Shown: positions 39,431-50,472 of the stretch, piece by piece | How the letters are laid out: each line of letters opens with the position of its first letter | Position numbering within the stretch: the stretch's first letter is position 1 | Source of the DNA: Marchantia polymorpha subsp. ruderalis | Taxonomy: Eukaryota > Streptophyta > Marchantiopsida > Marchantiales > Marchantiaceae | DNA: 64,000 bases | NCBI GenBank assembly: GCA_037833965.1 | Contig: AP031352.1 | Coordinates: 1,158,501 to 1,222,500, forward strand | Reading direction: 5' to 3' | Made by a program: the position numbers and the translations under genes | The notes under the pieces: generated by a model | What the model saw: only the letters and a program-made list of their open reading frames with translations | Told to the model about the DNA's origin: nothing | The model's database searches: none

Positions 39431-40634
39431 ACTCAGACTGGCCGGTTCGGAATCTGCTATCCATAAGGTATGCATCCAAGCGAGTAGAGAGATCCCAGTA
39501 CGTTGTCTGTCCGTAGAGATCGAAGAGGGCAACTGGGAGCGAGGCAGGCTGATGCGCTCAGACGAGTGCTTCAGCCTAAACCCTGAGCTGAGCCTAGCAG
39601 AACTTTAGAGAACTGACCTTCATGCCTCGCAGTTCATCTACAATCCCATTTTTCACGTGGACAAAGGGCCTGAGAAAATAGCCAGATGCCTAATAGGAAC
39701 ACATGTGGGACGCCTTGTGTGGATCCAAAAATATTTGCATGGATGTAAAGACTCGATCTTTACTCTTTTGTTTTTCCTAGACCTAAACACCATCCAGTCA
39801 TTATTTGGCCCTTGGAACAATGCACCTGCCTTGGGAATCAAAGACTCGAGCTAGTAGATCGTCTAGAGGGTCTAGTTCCCGGATCCAACTCAAGATTCAC
39901 ATTCGGTACCGCGCTAGCACGAGAGTTGAAGACATGCCTCCTCTCCTCAGTGCGTCACATCCATCGACGCTGTGATAGATCACGTGGCCAGAACATACTA
40001 CAATGCGGTTTTGCCAATCTCACGAGACCCGCCCCATGGCTCGCTGTATCTATCTGTGAACACATGAACAGCCCCGAGTACGAACCACAGTGCGAGAACT
40101 TCTCACTATGATTCGCCCTCTCCAAGGAAAACGCAGAGCGAATGAGCGAGGTCGATAACACCCGCTGCGATTAGAGGAAGGTAACTACTGATAGATTCTC
40201 TGGCACATGTAGGGGCCAGAGATAACGATCTGCATTAGAGCCGGCAGTTTGGCAGCTGGGACAACTACAGCAGAAGAGTAAGGAAGCTCTTTCTCGTGTG
40301 TGAGGAGGAGCAGTAAATTGGTTACGACTATTCTCCAACCAGCAGAAGAAACATAATCTATAGATCCAGATATCGTTGACAGAATTGGAAACCCAGACAA
40401 AGGTCCGATGAAATGATCCGGATTGGGCTAAACAAGCAAGCTGTTGAGTGGCAAGGCGGGTTTGAACTTCGAGCCTTGAGCCCTGGGCCTCGAGGAAGTT
40501 TTAGGAGGAACTCGTCCCCTCGTCCTCCTCCTCGAAGATCAACTTCGAATGTGGGTCAAGGCTCGAAGGCTTCGGTCAATTCAGACCATAATCTGTGCCA
40601 TCAAGGTCCGCTAAGCGTCTGACTAGCTAGTTGC

Positions 40635-40666
40635 GGGGGGGGGGGGGGGGGGGGGGGGTGGGGGGG
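40635..40666. repeat. Poly-G tract
   Basis: A run of 24 G, one T and 7 G. It can form G-quadruplexes and is also a common place for sequencing length errors. Confidence 0.9.
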
Positions 40667-42865
40667 AATGCCGCGGATAGAACCTTTTCTCCAATGATGA
40701 TGATGATTCTAAATTCTGTCAACAGTAGGAAGAATTCACAGTTGGACTTACTAAAACTACACCGGGGTGGCCACCGGGGTCACGAAGTCTAGGATGCCGC
40801 GGATCTCGGTCCTAAGCAAAGACAGAAACGTCCAGGCAGCGCAGACCAAACAAAACATCACTCCCATGTGCCTGAAATGAACCAAAGGGGCTCCTGGAAT
40901 ATTGGCCAGACGTAAACGTGCGCGAACGGATTCTCTCTCAACTATAGTCGCAGGAGACAAGGTCACCCCGTATTAACCACCGTACAGTATAGGCGAAGGT
41001 GCCCTCACAGGTCACTCCTCAAAGCCTCAAGTCCACTCCTTTTTACGTGCTTCACCCCCCAACAGAAAGGTCTGTTGGACCCTGAGGGCTTTTTCTGAGC
41101 GCTTTGGGATAATATATATTTTTCCATGGATAATCTATTTTCACTGGCTGCATTGAGGTCGTCTTAGCCAACCAATGCTGCTGGATTCAAACCAAATCTT
41201 CCTTAGGCAATGGTCAACAATCACGCCAGAGTTTTTAAACGTGTGTTCTCGGTTATCCTCGCCTCGTTCGCTCGTTCTTCTCCGCGGTTGCCCTCATGGG
41301 AACCATGATGCTACGAGGCAAACCGTGTTCCTGTCTAGCTTAATAGCACAACCCTCACATGGCAGTTGAATCGACCTCTGCGTTCGCCTCGCCTGCTAGC
41401 CTCGGTAGGTTTAGGTGGGCTCGTTGAGGGCTCTCCAAAGTCGACCCCAAATGGCAGATAAGGTCGCTGCAGGGAATTTGTCAGCTCGTCTCGAGCCCCG
41501 AGTTTTGACCCCTCCTGGAACACGAACATGGGATAAACTCTGGAAATTCAACCCGTCATGAAACTCATAAAGACCCACGATATTCCACTATTGGTGACGA
41601 CATCAGGTCCTCTGTCTCATCGACAGATAACATTTCTCTCTCACTCCTTCTTCCTTCTAAGTACCTCTAAGTGAGAGGACCTTCTCACCTTTGTGGGACT
41701 TCGACCACAAAAAGTCGGGAATCCTCTTCACTCAGGTCTTCAACATCGATGGAGTATCAGGGTATGCAACCCATTATTGAAGTGGTTGTTACTATTAAAT
41801 ATTTGATTAAGCTCCAGAGATTCCTAATCGCTCTCTGCTTGTTGCCGAATCTGGATAGGATTCACAGATATCAGTCACTCAGAAACTGGTCGAAACGGTA
41901 ATCACTAGCTGCGGGCACAATGAAGCTAAGGAATAAGGATTAATCGAAAAAATACAACAGGCACGAAGTTTCAAGGTCTGGCATTCATTTGTTTATTGAG
42001 ACAATAAAAGAGAATCCAACACCAGTCAAAGATCAACGAATAATCGTTGAACCCGACTGGTAATAGTGGTACATGTTGCACAGGACGTTCTAAATTATGG
42101 ACGAAAAATGAACGAACTGGAGTCCTGCTTCCTTGATTAAAGGGAGACAGGTTCCCTTGTCACGGAAAGGTCCTGGAGATCGAGTGGAGATGCTTAGCAC
42201 GAACGAACCCAAGAGCTCCGCCTTGCATATTCTTCATCCGCAGCTGTAGGGTCTATAATTGGCTTTGAATCTCTCCCCTCGGAATCTGAGGCAAAACCTT
42301 GGAGCTGAAAACCTTCAACTGACAAATCTTTGCCGGGTACGAAACATACAAAACTTTGTCACAAAGTTTGCCACTAGACTAAGTACAAGCACAGTGAGAC
42401 GGGAGGAATGGAAAATGGGAACTCTGAGTCGTGAGTTCACCGCGAAATAGAATATAATTTACTCTAATAATTACGATAAAGCAGAGGAGACTAGACGAGA
42501 AGGGATCGGAATGGGTTGGGACTTGGGGCCCGGATGACCGGGGCCTTCTTGGCACTTACTACTCTGGGCCTCATATTCAACTGTACTGGCAAAACTTGAT
42601 CAGGAGGAAGGAAGGCTAGAGAAGGAGAGGAGCAAGAAGAGAGAGAGAAAGATTCAGAGCAGAGCAGAGGTAGGGAGGAACGCGTGCTCATTGTGCTGCA
42701 CAGTGCTGGCTAATAGGCACGAGATGATGATGAGTAGTAGGGCGTGTGTGCGTGTGTTGTGTTTGTGCGCGTACTTGATCTGGCTGCGGGACCCACTTCT
42801 GCCATTTTGCTCTCAAGCCCGCCTGTACAAGTGTCTCCCCTGCGCTAGCTCAATTCATTCTATCG

Positions 42866-42960
42866 CTCTTCCTCTTTCTCTCTCTCTCACCCTCTCTCTG
42901 TCTCTAACTCTCTCTCTCGGTCTCCTCTCGTCTCCTCATCTTCTACTGTCTATCTCAACA
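42866..42960 (+). promoter_or_regulatory. CT-rich leader upstream of bHLH gene B
   Basis: A run of CTCTCTCT-type sequence followed by CAACAACAACAAG lies 200-300 bases before the start codon of gene B. This composition is typical of plant 5' UTRs and initiator-proximal pyrimidine patches. I see no clear TATA box close upstream, so the transcription start is not fixed. Confidence 0.4.
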
Positions 42961-43160
42961 ACAACAAGAACACTTCATCCCAACAACAGATGTCTTATGA
43001 TAAGTCCTATTCACAATTCAGTTGAATTTCCAGCCGCCGCCAAGAGATCACAGCAACTCGGCAGGCTCTCACATACATTCACTCTAATCAGTGTGAGTGG
43101 GTGAAGACCACTGCGGTCTAAAAAAAAAAGCAGAAGATCCAAAATATCAAGCTCTTTAAA

Positions 43161-45192
43161 ATGGGTCAGGGAGAGCAGTTGCGAGAGCTCGTTCGCTCGA
43201 TGGGCTGGTCGTATGCGGTCCTTTGGTCCATCCCGCCGCTCATGACGTGAGTGGTTCGATTCGGTTCAATTCTGCACTACTTGCTCCTAGTGTGCCCGTC
43301 CGTTTGAGATCTAATTGCTTTCTGAGTAGTGTGTCGTGCTTTCCTAGGAACGCAATCGTGATTCTGCTTCAATTTTGTTCCTCGAAATTTCAAATTCCGG
43401 CTGCCGATTTCTCGCTGGTCTGCCTGTCGGGTGCCGAAGAGGATCCGATTGCTGAGTCTGGAAGATTATGGGATTTTCGCTGTAACGGGCTAGAAGCAAG
43501 GAATTCCAATCGTCAATAAATACTGACACCTCTCTCTCTCTCTCTCCAGGGAGCTAGTATGGACTGATGGATGGTACGAAGCAAGCAATTTGAAGGTGAA
43601 TGTCGAGCGACTGTTCAACTCTTCGTACAAAACATGTTCTTTTGCTCCAGGATATGGATACGTTGGCAAGGTATTCACTCAAGGCCAGCACATTTGGGTG
43701 ACGGGGGATGCCGTTCACAGACAGAGCACTACGTCGGGTCAAGCCACCTTCTTCAGCTCAGCAGGCATTCAGACTTTGCTGTGCTTTCCATGGTTCAACG
43801 GAGTAGTGGAGCTGGGCGCAGAGGGCTTGGTGCCGCAGAACGATGATCTCTTGCAACAGATACGGAGGTTCTTGTCCAACACTCCGGCTTCCAAGCTGCA
43901 GCAGCAGCAGCAGCATCTGAGGGGCATTCCAGCCGGTGATGATAGTTGTCATAGCAGCAGGTTCAGTTCTCTGTCTCCGTCCCAAGGTCCTCTGACGTCT
44001 CAGGGGCTTTCATCAGATGATGCCGAGGGCGGGGGCCTCAGTGACACCACTCTCAACCAGCCGGTGGATTCTTGCCCATCTCTCTCAATGGAGGACAGAA
44101 TTATGCGCCAGCATTTTCGTTTGACAGCAATGTCCGGGATCGATAGCAGCTGCTATTGGGCTCAAGGTCCTGCAGCGGTAGATGCAGAGATTTTGCTCCC
44201 TGCAAAATCCTCGTCCATGTCCCAAGTTACTGGCGCAGCGGCAGGAGGCCTCCACCATCAGGGGGCTCACAGCGGAATCACTGGAATGATTGGAGCAGAC
44301 TGGAGACTGGATTTCGGCTCGGACATTCATCAATTGACGTCGTCGCCAACCAGCACTCTCCAGCAGGCAGTGTTCACTCCACTGCCCGGCACAGAGCATG
44401 AGGAGTTCGAATCGTCCTCGTTTCTCGTCGCTTCTTCGCAGCTGAACCAAACGGCCAAGTCCCTATACCAACAGCAGCAGCATTTGCAACAGATGGCCGC
44501 CAAGAGCCCGACCTCGTCGGGAGTGGAAATCAGCAGCAACCAACAACAACACCTGCGTGGATTCCTATCGACGAAGAAGACGGGCACTCCCGCTTTCAAG
44601 CCATGGAAAGGGCAGAAGCAAGTGATCGGAGTCAAGAGGCAAAAGAGCCAGTCGAACCAGGTGCTGTTGCAGCGATCGATTAAGATGGTTCATCAAATTT
44701 CTTTACTCAACCAGAAGAAGGATGAGAAGAAACGGACCGAGCAGATGGCTCTGGCCATGCGGCGTGCTCCCACCGAGGCCAGAGAATATCACTCTTGCCA
44801 CGACGAAGCAGCCATCAACCACATGCTCGCGGAGAGGAAACGAAGGGAAAAGCAAAAGGAGAACTTCTCCGCTTTGCGAGCGTTGATTCCGTTCGTCAGC
44901 AAGGTTGGTTACAGTCACCCGCTCAACTCAATCTATCACGCACGAACCTTCCTCCGTATTTCAGCATCTAGAGCTCAGATCAATATTTCCTACGTCCGCC
45001 TCTCATTAGCTGCTGTAACTGACTCTTGGCTTTCCTTGCTTGCTTGAGCAGACGGACAGAGCATCGATACTGGGCGATGCGATTCAGTACGTAAAACAGC
45101 TGAGATCACGAGTTCAGGAGTTGGAGAGCATTAACCGTGAGCTGGAGGCGCAAATACCCAACAGTCAACGGAAGCCGAACTCTTCTGTATAA
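43161..45192 (+). CDS. bHLH transcription factor B (MYC_N + bHLH), 3 exons
   Basis: Predicted nuclear transcription factor paralogous to gene A. Exons are 43161-43246, 43550-44903 and 45052-45192, with introns GTGAGT...CCAG (phase 2) and GTTGGT...GCAG (phase 0), giving 526 aa. Exon 1 starts MGQGEQLREL and carries WSYAVLW. Exon 2 continues MYC_N with LVWTDGWY, SSYKTCSF, GYVGKV, HIWVTGD, IQTLLCFPW and GVVELG (to about residue 105). A Ser/Gln-rich linker then leads to the bHLH at about 452-505: HMLAERKRRE basic region with the His-Glu-Arg triad, and helix 2 TDRASILGDAIQYV. A short leucine-repeat tail ends the protein, so the ACT-like domain of gene A is absent. The bHLH is closest to TT8/GL3-type (subgroup IIIf-like) proteins, which regulate flavonoid or epidermal programmes in other plants; that role here is inference. 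The ATG at 43161 follows a CT-rich leader. Confidence 0.92.
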
Positions 45193-47870
45193 TGGATCGA
45201 TAAATTGATCGATTGATTGATTATGCGCAGTAGGAGTCACAAACCCCCCCGTCACATCCAATTGCCGCCAGTAGTTGACGTCCAATCACTATCGGCTCGT
45301 CCCTATGCCCCCATGTTAGTTACAATGTCACAAGCGAATTGTACATTACCATTTTTTGGCTCTTCCTGGCAGAATTTTGGAGTCTCCCGGGAAGTCCAGA
45401 TCATACGTAGAGACTAAATGACCATCGACGATCATCCGCCTGCGCATCGCATCGCACTACTTTTTATAACTGAAGGTACTGTAGTTGCCGCCAGTGAGCC
45501 AGCTCCATTCGCAACTCCAACGTTGCCAACGGGGACTTTAGAACATCTCGAAGCTTAGAATCTGCTCAGCCATTTGTACAGATCCCCAACCCGAACCTCT
45601 CATTGCTGTAGTTTAGTCTGTTTGAGTAATCCGATTCCGGGGGTCTATCATGTACAGTCGAATTTTGAATATACAAGTAAAGAGATTCGGATTTTGATCA
45701 AAGCTTGAAAACGTTTGCATGGCGTTTGCGCTCCAAGTCTTCTATTTTTTGAACGGATGTCCATTATTTTATCATATCATAAACTGAATAAAAGTTAATA
45801 TTTCAAAACATTCTAGTCTGCTCATAAAGATGTCTAACAACAAATATGAGCTGTCTGAATTTGACAAGGTTAAATACTCACCGGGGAAAAATCTAATAAG
45901 AAGCATCACACTACTTTCTTCATTAGGGAAGAGAAAGTTCTTTGACTCCTGTGTGGACATTTTGCAGGGGATGATATGCAAAATCTTCCATGTTTTTTGA
46001 AGCCACACATATATTTCACCACAAGTAGAAATAAGAAACTGATCTCTACGAATCCTTACTATGATTGTGTCTATTACGTTCACTTAATTTAACTCGATCA
46101 TTGGCTCCATTGGAGTTATTTACAATACATCCATTACTTTACGTTTCGGTTTGACTCTAAACAGTCACATATTGATAAAATTTTCGTCGACTTCATTTGC
46201 ATCAATAATGTCTCCATCTTCACATAGACTGTGTATGTTAGCAATGTTAAATTTATATGATGCCACCCATAGTTAGCTAAATCCGTGTATGTAGTAGGAC
46301 CTACATTAACAATAGTACAAAACTGGCATAACGAGTTAGATACATGTGTGTATGTACGAGCATACACATCAAATGTTGTAATATTCAAGTAAGCTAAATC
46401 GCAGCGGATTATGCTCCGGACCTTTACAAACTAGATGAGAAAAAGGTTTGAAGAAGTGCTCTTTAATTGGCAGATTTTGGAGCTGAAATTTTTAAGTTCG
46501 TGGCTACGGTGGAAAAATCTGATGCATTAACCTCAAGTCTTTAAGTTCAAAGAGACTTTAGTTCAATTGTTATCTCACTTTCTTACTATTATGAGTCAAA
46601 TGTCCTTGCATGCATTTTGAAATAATACTGTATTATTTGAATTACTCCAATTTGATTCAATAAGTTTAATTGTGATTTCCCAAACAAAAGAGATTATAAC
46701 GAATGTTTGAATGCCTTCAGTTTATTGAATGTTATAATGCTTGAAATCTGATAATACTATTCTAGGTTGATAAAATTTCATAATTTTGAATATTTAAAAA
46801 AATTTATTCAAGTATTTTATGATCTTGTATTTCAACATTTAAATATCTATGTACAAGCAATGACTTTATTTTTTTTCTGTTATATTATTTTGCAAATAAT
46901 TTCTCAAAATTTCTCAAAAATATTTTTTATATATTATATATAGAATATATAAAAAATATTAATCATTTGATTTCTTTAAGATCTAAAAAAAATTAATCTT
47001 TAGCTTCGCTGTTTGGACATGATGTTGTTCTAAAATATGTTTGAATAAATTTATCCAGGTCTAACCAGTTTAGCTTCAAAGTTTTGAGTGAAAAAGAATA
47101 AATATAAAGATTAATTTACTATGAAAATTATTTAAATTTTCAATTTTTGAAATTTTTGTATGCCAATATATGAAAATTATGCATATTATGTATAATGTGT
47201 CTATTGCAAAAAAATTGACTCCTGAAATGCAAAAAATTATGATTTATCATATTAACTTTACAAAATTATAAAAGCTGTCTGTGTGAAATAAATTTCTTGA
47301 AATAGATGAAAATAAATAAAAATAAAGAAAGGTTAATAATAATATTATTATTAATTTATATTTTTTTATATTAATTACATTATCTCTATTTTGTAATTAT
47401 TTGATTTTGTAATTAATTTATATTTGTAATTACTATATATATTTTTTATATTTTTCAAAATATCTAAAATGCGATCTCATTCAGTTTATGTATCAAATGC
47501 ATTAAATATTATATAAATCAAATGTAGTTCTTTATAGAGCTAGGGATGAACAAATTTACATATCTGATTTAAAAAATTTATTCAGTAAGATAACAAGCAT
47601 TATAAATTTTAGATATTGTGTTATAATCATGTGATGTATTTATTGAACTCAATTGAAATCTTTCATACAAATCAAAACATACTATTGAATAATTACATAT
47701 TTATAAAAAAAACTATAATATATTTTAATAGGAATGCATTTGTAATGAACAATCCATCAGTTTCCAATGTTGTCGTGCGAATACATATTGCCATACTCTC
47801 TACATTGCTGACATGCTACTCACATACACATAAGCACACACATACACACATATAAGGCGCGAGAGAGTAC
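45193..47870. other. 3' flank of bHLH gene B and AT-rich spacer
   Basis: The first few hundred bases should hold the 3' UTR of gene B. From about 46.5 kb the DNA becomes very AT-rich, with no frame of note. A short CA-rich stretch (47818-47850) precedes the retrotransposon boundary. Confidence 0.4.
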
Positions 47871-48060
47871 ACACTCAAATGTCACAACTCGCCCCCCTAG
47901 CTGGCGGTCAGGTCCCTCTGACTCCCAGGTAGCACTATCTACAATTACATGCTATACACCTTCGTGGGTGCGCGAACCAGTAGGCCGGGTGCTATGTCGC
48001 CCCATCGTTAGTCGCCTATGTGCAATTCATAACATGTGAAGATCAAGTCATCTACCCCTA

Positions 48061-48206
48061 TGAAGTACATCGAGGACAAACCCATCGTCCAGCCGGAATA
48101 ACATCGATAGGCGGAGTTAGGCACAACATGTGCCATCCCCTAGAACACCTATCACACACAAACATACGGGCCGCCTTACCAGCCGACCCACACAGCATGC
48201 ACCTCA
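48061..48206 (-). pseudogene. Ty3 element part: C4HC3 PHD finger at the integrase end
   Basis: All eight zinc ligands are visible in order: CMLC, CDRC, GWHMLC and CPRC, with the conserved Trp two residues before the last Cys pair (WVCPRC). PHD fingers read histone H3 tails in chromatin proteins. In this position it could play the targeting role that chromodomains play in chromoviruses; that is inference. Confidence 0.85.
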
Positions 48207-48660
48207 AGCCAGCACGTACTATCGCTAAGCTTGGGTCCATAGTGCCATCTACGTTTGGGAGGTGGCATGGCGCACAATTGCGCCCATGATCCTTCCAAAC
48301 AACGCCATCACGACCCTCCAACAGGAGAACTCCAGAAGGTAACACCTCCCGCACCCGCAAGATTGTGCGTCCCGCCGTCACATCCAATGTCGTCGGTGCA
48401 GTCTGCTGTAGATAGACGTAGTCTCCAACATGGAATCTACGAATTGATGGTCGATAACCTCCTCCCCGAATGGTTGCATACCGCAACGTATCTCTATGTT
48501 GAGCAATCGCAAGATTTTCAAACGCTGCAGGCATAACTCTCTGAAAGAGCTCTGCACGTTGAGAACATACTCTCACCCACATATTCGAGTCATCAAGGTT
48601 CACCACCTCGCTAGACTCACGACGAATCGATGTTGGCAAGTCTGGATCTCGGCCGTACAA
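48207..48660 (-). pseudogene. Ty3 element part: integrase C-terminal region
   Basis: The segment starts MYGRDPDLPTS, a typical landmark after the integrase core in Gypsy elements. FHVGDYVYLQQ and a small SH3-like GPY/F-type region (LRVREVLPSGVLLLEGRDG) follow. Its C-terminus runs into the PHD finger. Confidence 0.75.
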
Positions 48661-48689
48661 TAGAAAATATATAATAACAATAGAAAACG

Positions 48690-50470
48690 GTACCTCTTGG
48701 CCCGTTGGAGAACACTATCTCGCTCCTTGGCACCCACTGTGCCTGGCACCATGCTGGTCCGTAGGAACTCCAACACCAATGCATCATCATGTACATCACG
48801 CTGATCCACACCACCATCCTCAACCTCAGGATCTGAAGATCGGCCATCTACTCTCTGACTAGAGTAAGATGTCAGATGATCCTCTCTGCTGGAGTTCCCA
48901 CGTAACCAACACATGAAGGCAGATGCATGCCAACCAAGCACCATCTCCTCGTCAACCTCACCATGCCATCTAGCTCCAATGTCATCCTCCTGGCTAGTGC
49001 ATGGGTTTCGACTCAAACCATCGGCATCTAGGTTCGCAACTCCAGGTCTATGCACTACCTGAAAGTCGTACTCCTGTAAGATGAGAGCCCACCGTGCAAG
49101 CTTCCCTGTAAGCTTGTCGGACTCCATCAACCACTTGAGCGGTTGATGATCAGTAACAAGGGTGAACTGCGTACCAAACAAGTAACACCTGAAGTGCGCC
49201 ACAGCCCACACCGCTGCCAAGCACTCTCCCTCGTACGAACTATACCGCGACTCCGCTGCATTGTTCGAACGACTAGCGTACGCAACCACAAACTCCTTGC
49301 CCTCATCATCACGCTGCGTCAACACCGCTCCAAGTCCCAACATACTCCAATCAGTGTGCAATTGGTATGGACGACCTCTGATAGGTCTCCTCAAGATGGG
49401 AGCGGCCACCAACCTGGCCTTGAGTTCAATAAAAGCTCTCTCCTGCTCATCTCCCCATTGCCACTCCTGATCTGACTTCAGCAACTGGTTCAAAGGCTTG
49501 GCTATAGCACTAAACCCCTTCACATACCTTCGGTAGTAGTTCGCTAAACCCATGAATGCACGAACTCTACTCACATCCGTGGGACGAGGGATGCGTGCAA
49601 TAGCCTCCACCTTTGCTTGCTGAACTCCTAAACCACCTGGGTATATCACATGACCCAAGTACTCAACCTTCTCCTGGAAGAACTTACACTTCCCAGGATG
49701 TAACCTCAAACCATGAGCCCTCAATCGCTCAAACACAATCTGCAAGTGTATCTGGTGTTGCTCCACAGTGTCACTAAACACCAAGATATCATCAATGTAA
49801 CATCCGACAAAATCCAGCCCCGCCGGGATTCTGTCCATAAGCCTCTGAAACTCGGCAAGTGCATTCTTCAACCCAAAGGGTAAGAATCGCCACTGATACA
49901 AACAATCATTGCCGTGGGAGTTGACGCCCCAAAACGCTGTCTTGGTTTTGTCCTCCTCCCGAATTGGCAACTGATAGTATCCTGCCCAAAGTACTAAAAA
50001 TCCTCGCATGTCCCACCACATCGAAGATCTCCTCCGGTGTAGGCATGGCATACTTATCGGACTTCGTCTGCCGATTGATAGGACGGTAGTCTCCACACAT
50101 GCGCCTATCCGTGTAGTTGCCATGTACATCCTTCTTCATTTGCTTGACTGTGGCTGACGCATACTCACCATGCGATAACTCCACTAGTCTAGCCTCCAGT
50201 AGGTCCAACGTCCTACTCCGAATCAAATCTCTCTCCATCTCACTGTATCGATAAGGACGACGGAAGATTGGCGTATCACTAGCCAGTTCTATCTGTATAC
50301 CGGGTCCAATCAACGCACCCAACTCCTTCATACTGAAAGCAAAACAACTCCTATAGTCTCGTAGGAATTGTGTCAATCGTCGCCTCTCTTCTCCTGTGAT
50401 CTGGAAACCAATCAATGACTCCCATTCCTCCTCCATAAGCACACTAGAGGGAGTCGACACTGTCAATGGT
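48690..50470 (-). pseudogene. Ty3 element part: reverse transcriptase and RNase H
   Basis: Reverse transcriptase motifs include RRPYRYSEMERDLI, CGDYRPIN, YYQLPIREED, FLPFGLKNA, the catalytic YIDD (about 49788-49799), and the connection segment AFMGLANYYRRYVKGFS. RNase H follows with LHTDWSMLGLGAVL, YEGECLAAVWA, LVTDHQPLKWLM and VANLDADGLSR (about 49010-49390). This is the typical Ty3/Gypsy arrangement. Part of the broken element. Confidence 0.9.
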
Positions 50471-50472
50471 TG

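Larger units (their letters stand above)
35500..42860. other. GC-richer region upstream of bHLH gene B, no supported gene
   Basis: Several long frames occur here (for example 35498-36037 and 38068-38601 on the - strand, and 37667-38146 on the + strand). They overlap each other on both strands, are Arg/Ser/Pro- or His-rich, and show no domain. I treat them as composition effects. The region contains polypurine and G-rich tracts, a 19-base direct repeat at about 36468 and 36548 (AGAGATCGAGAGCTGGTTT), and may include distal promoter or 5' UTR exons of gene B. Confidence 0.4.
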
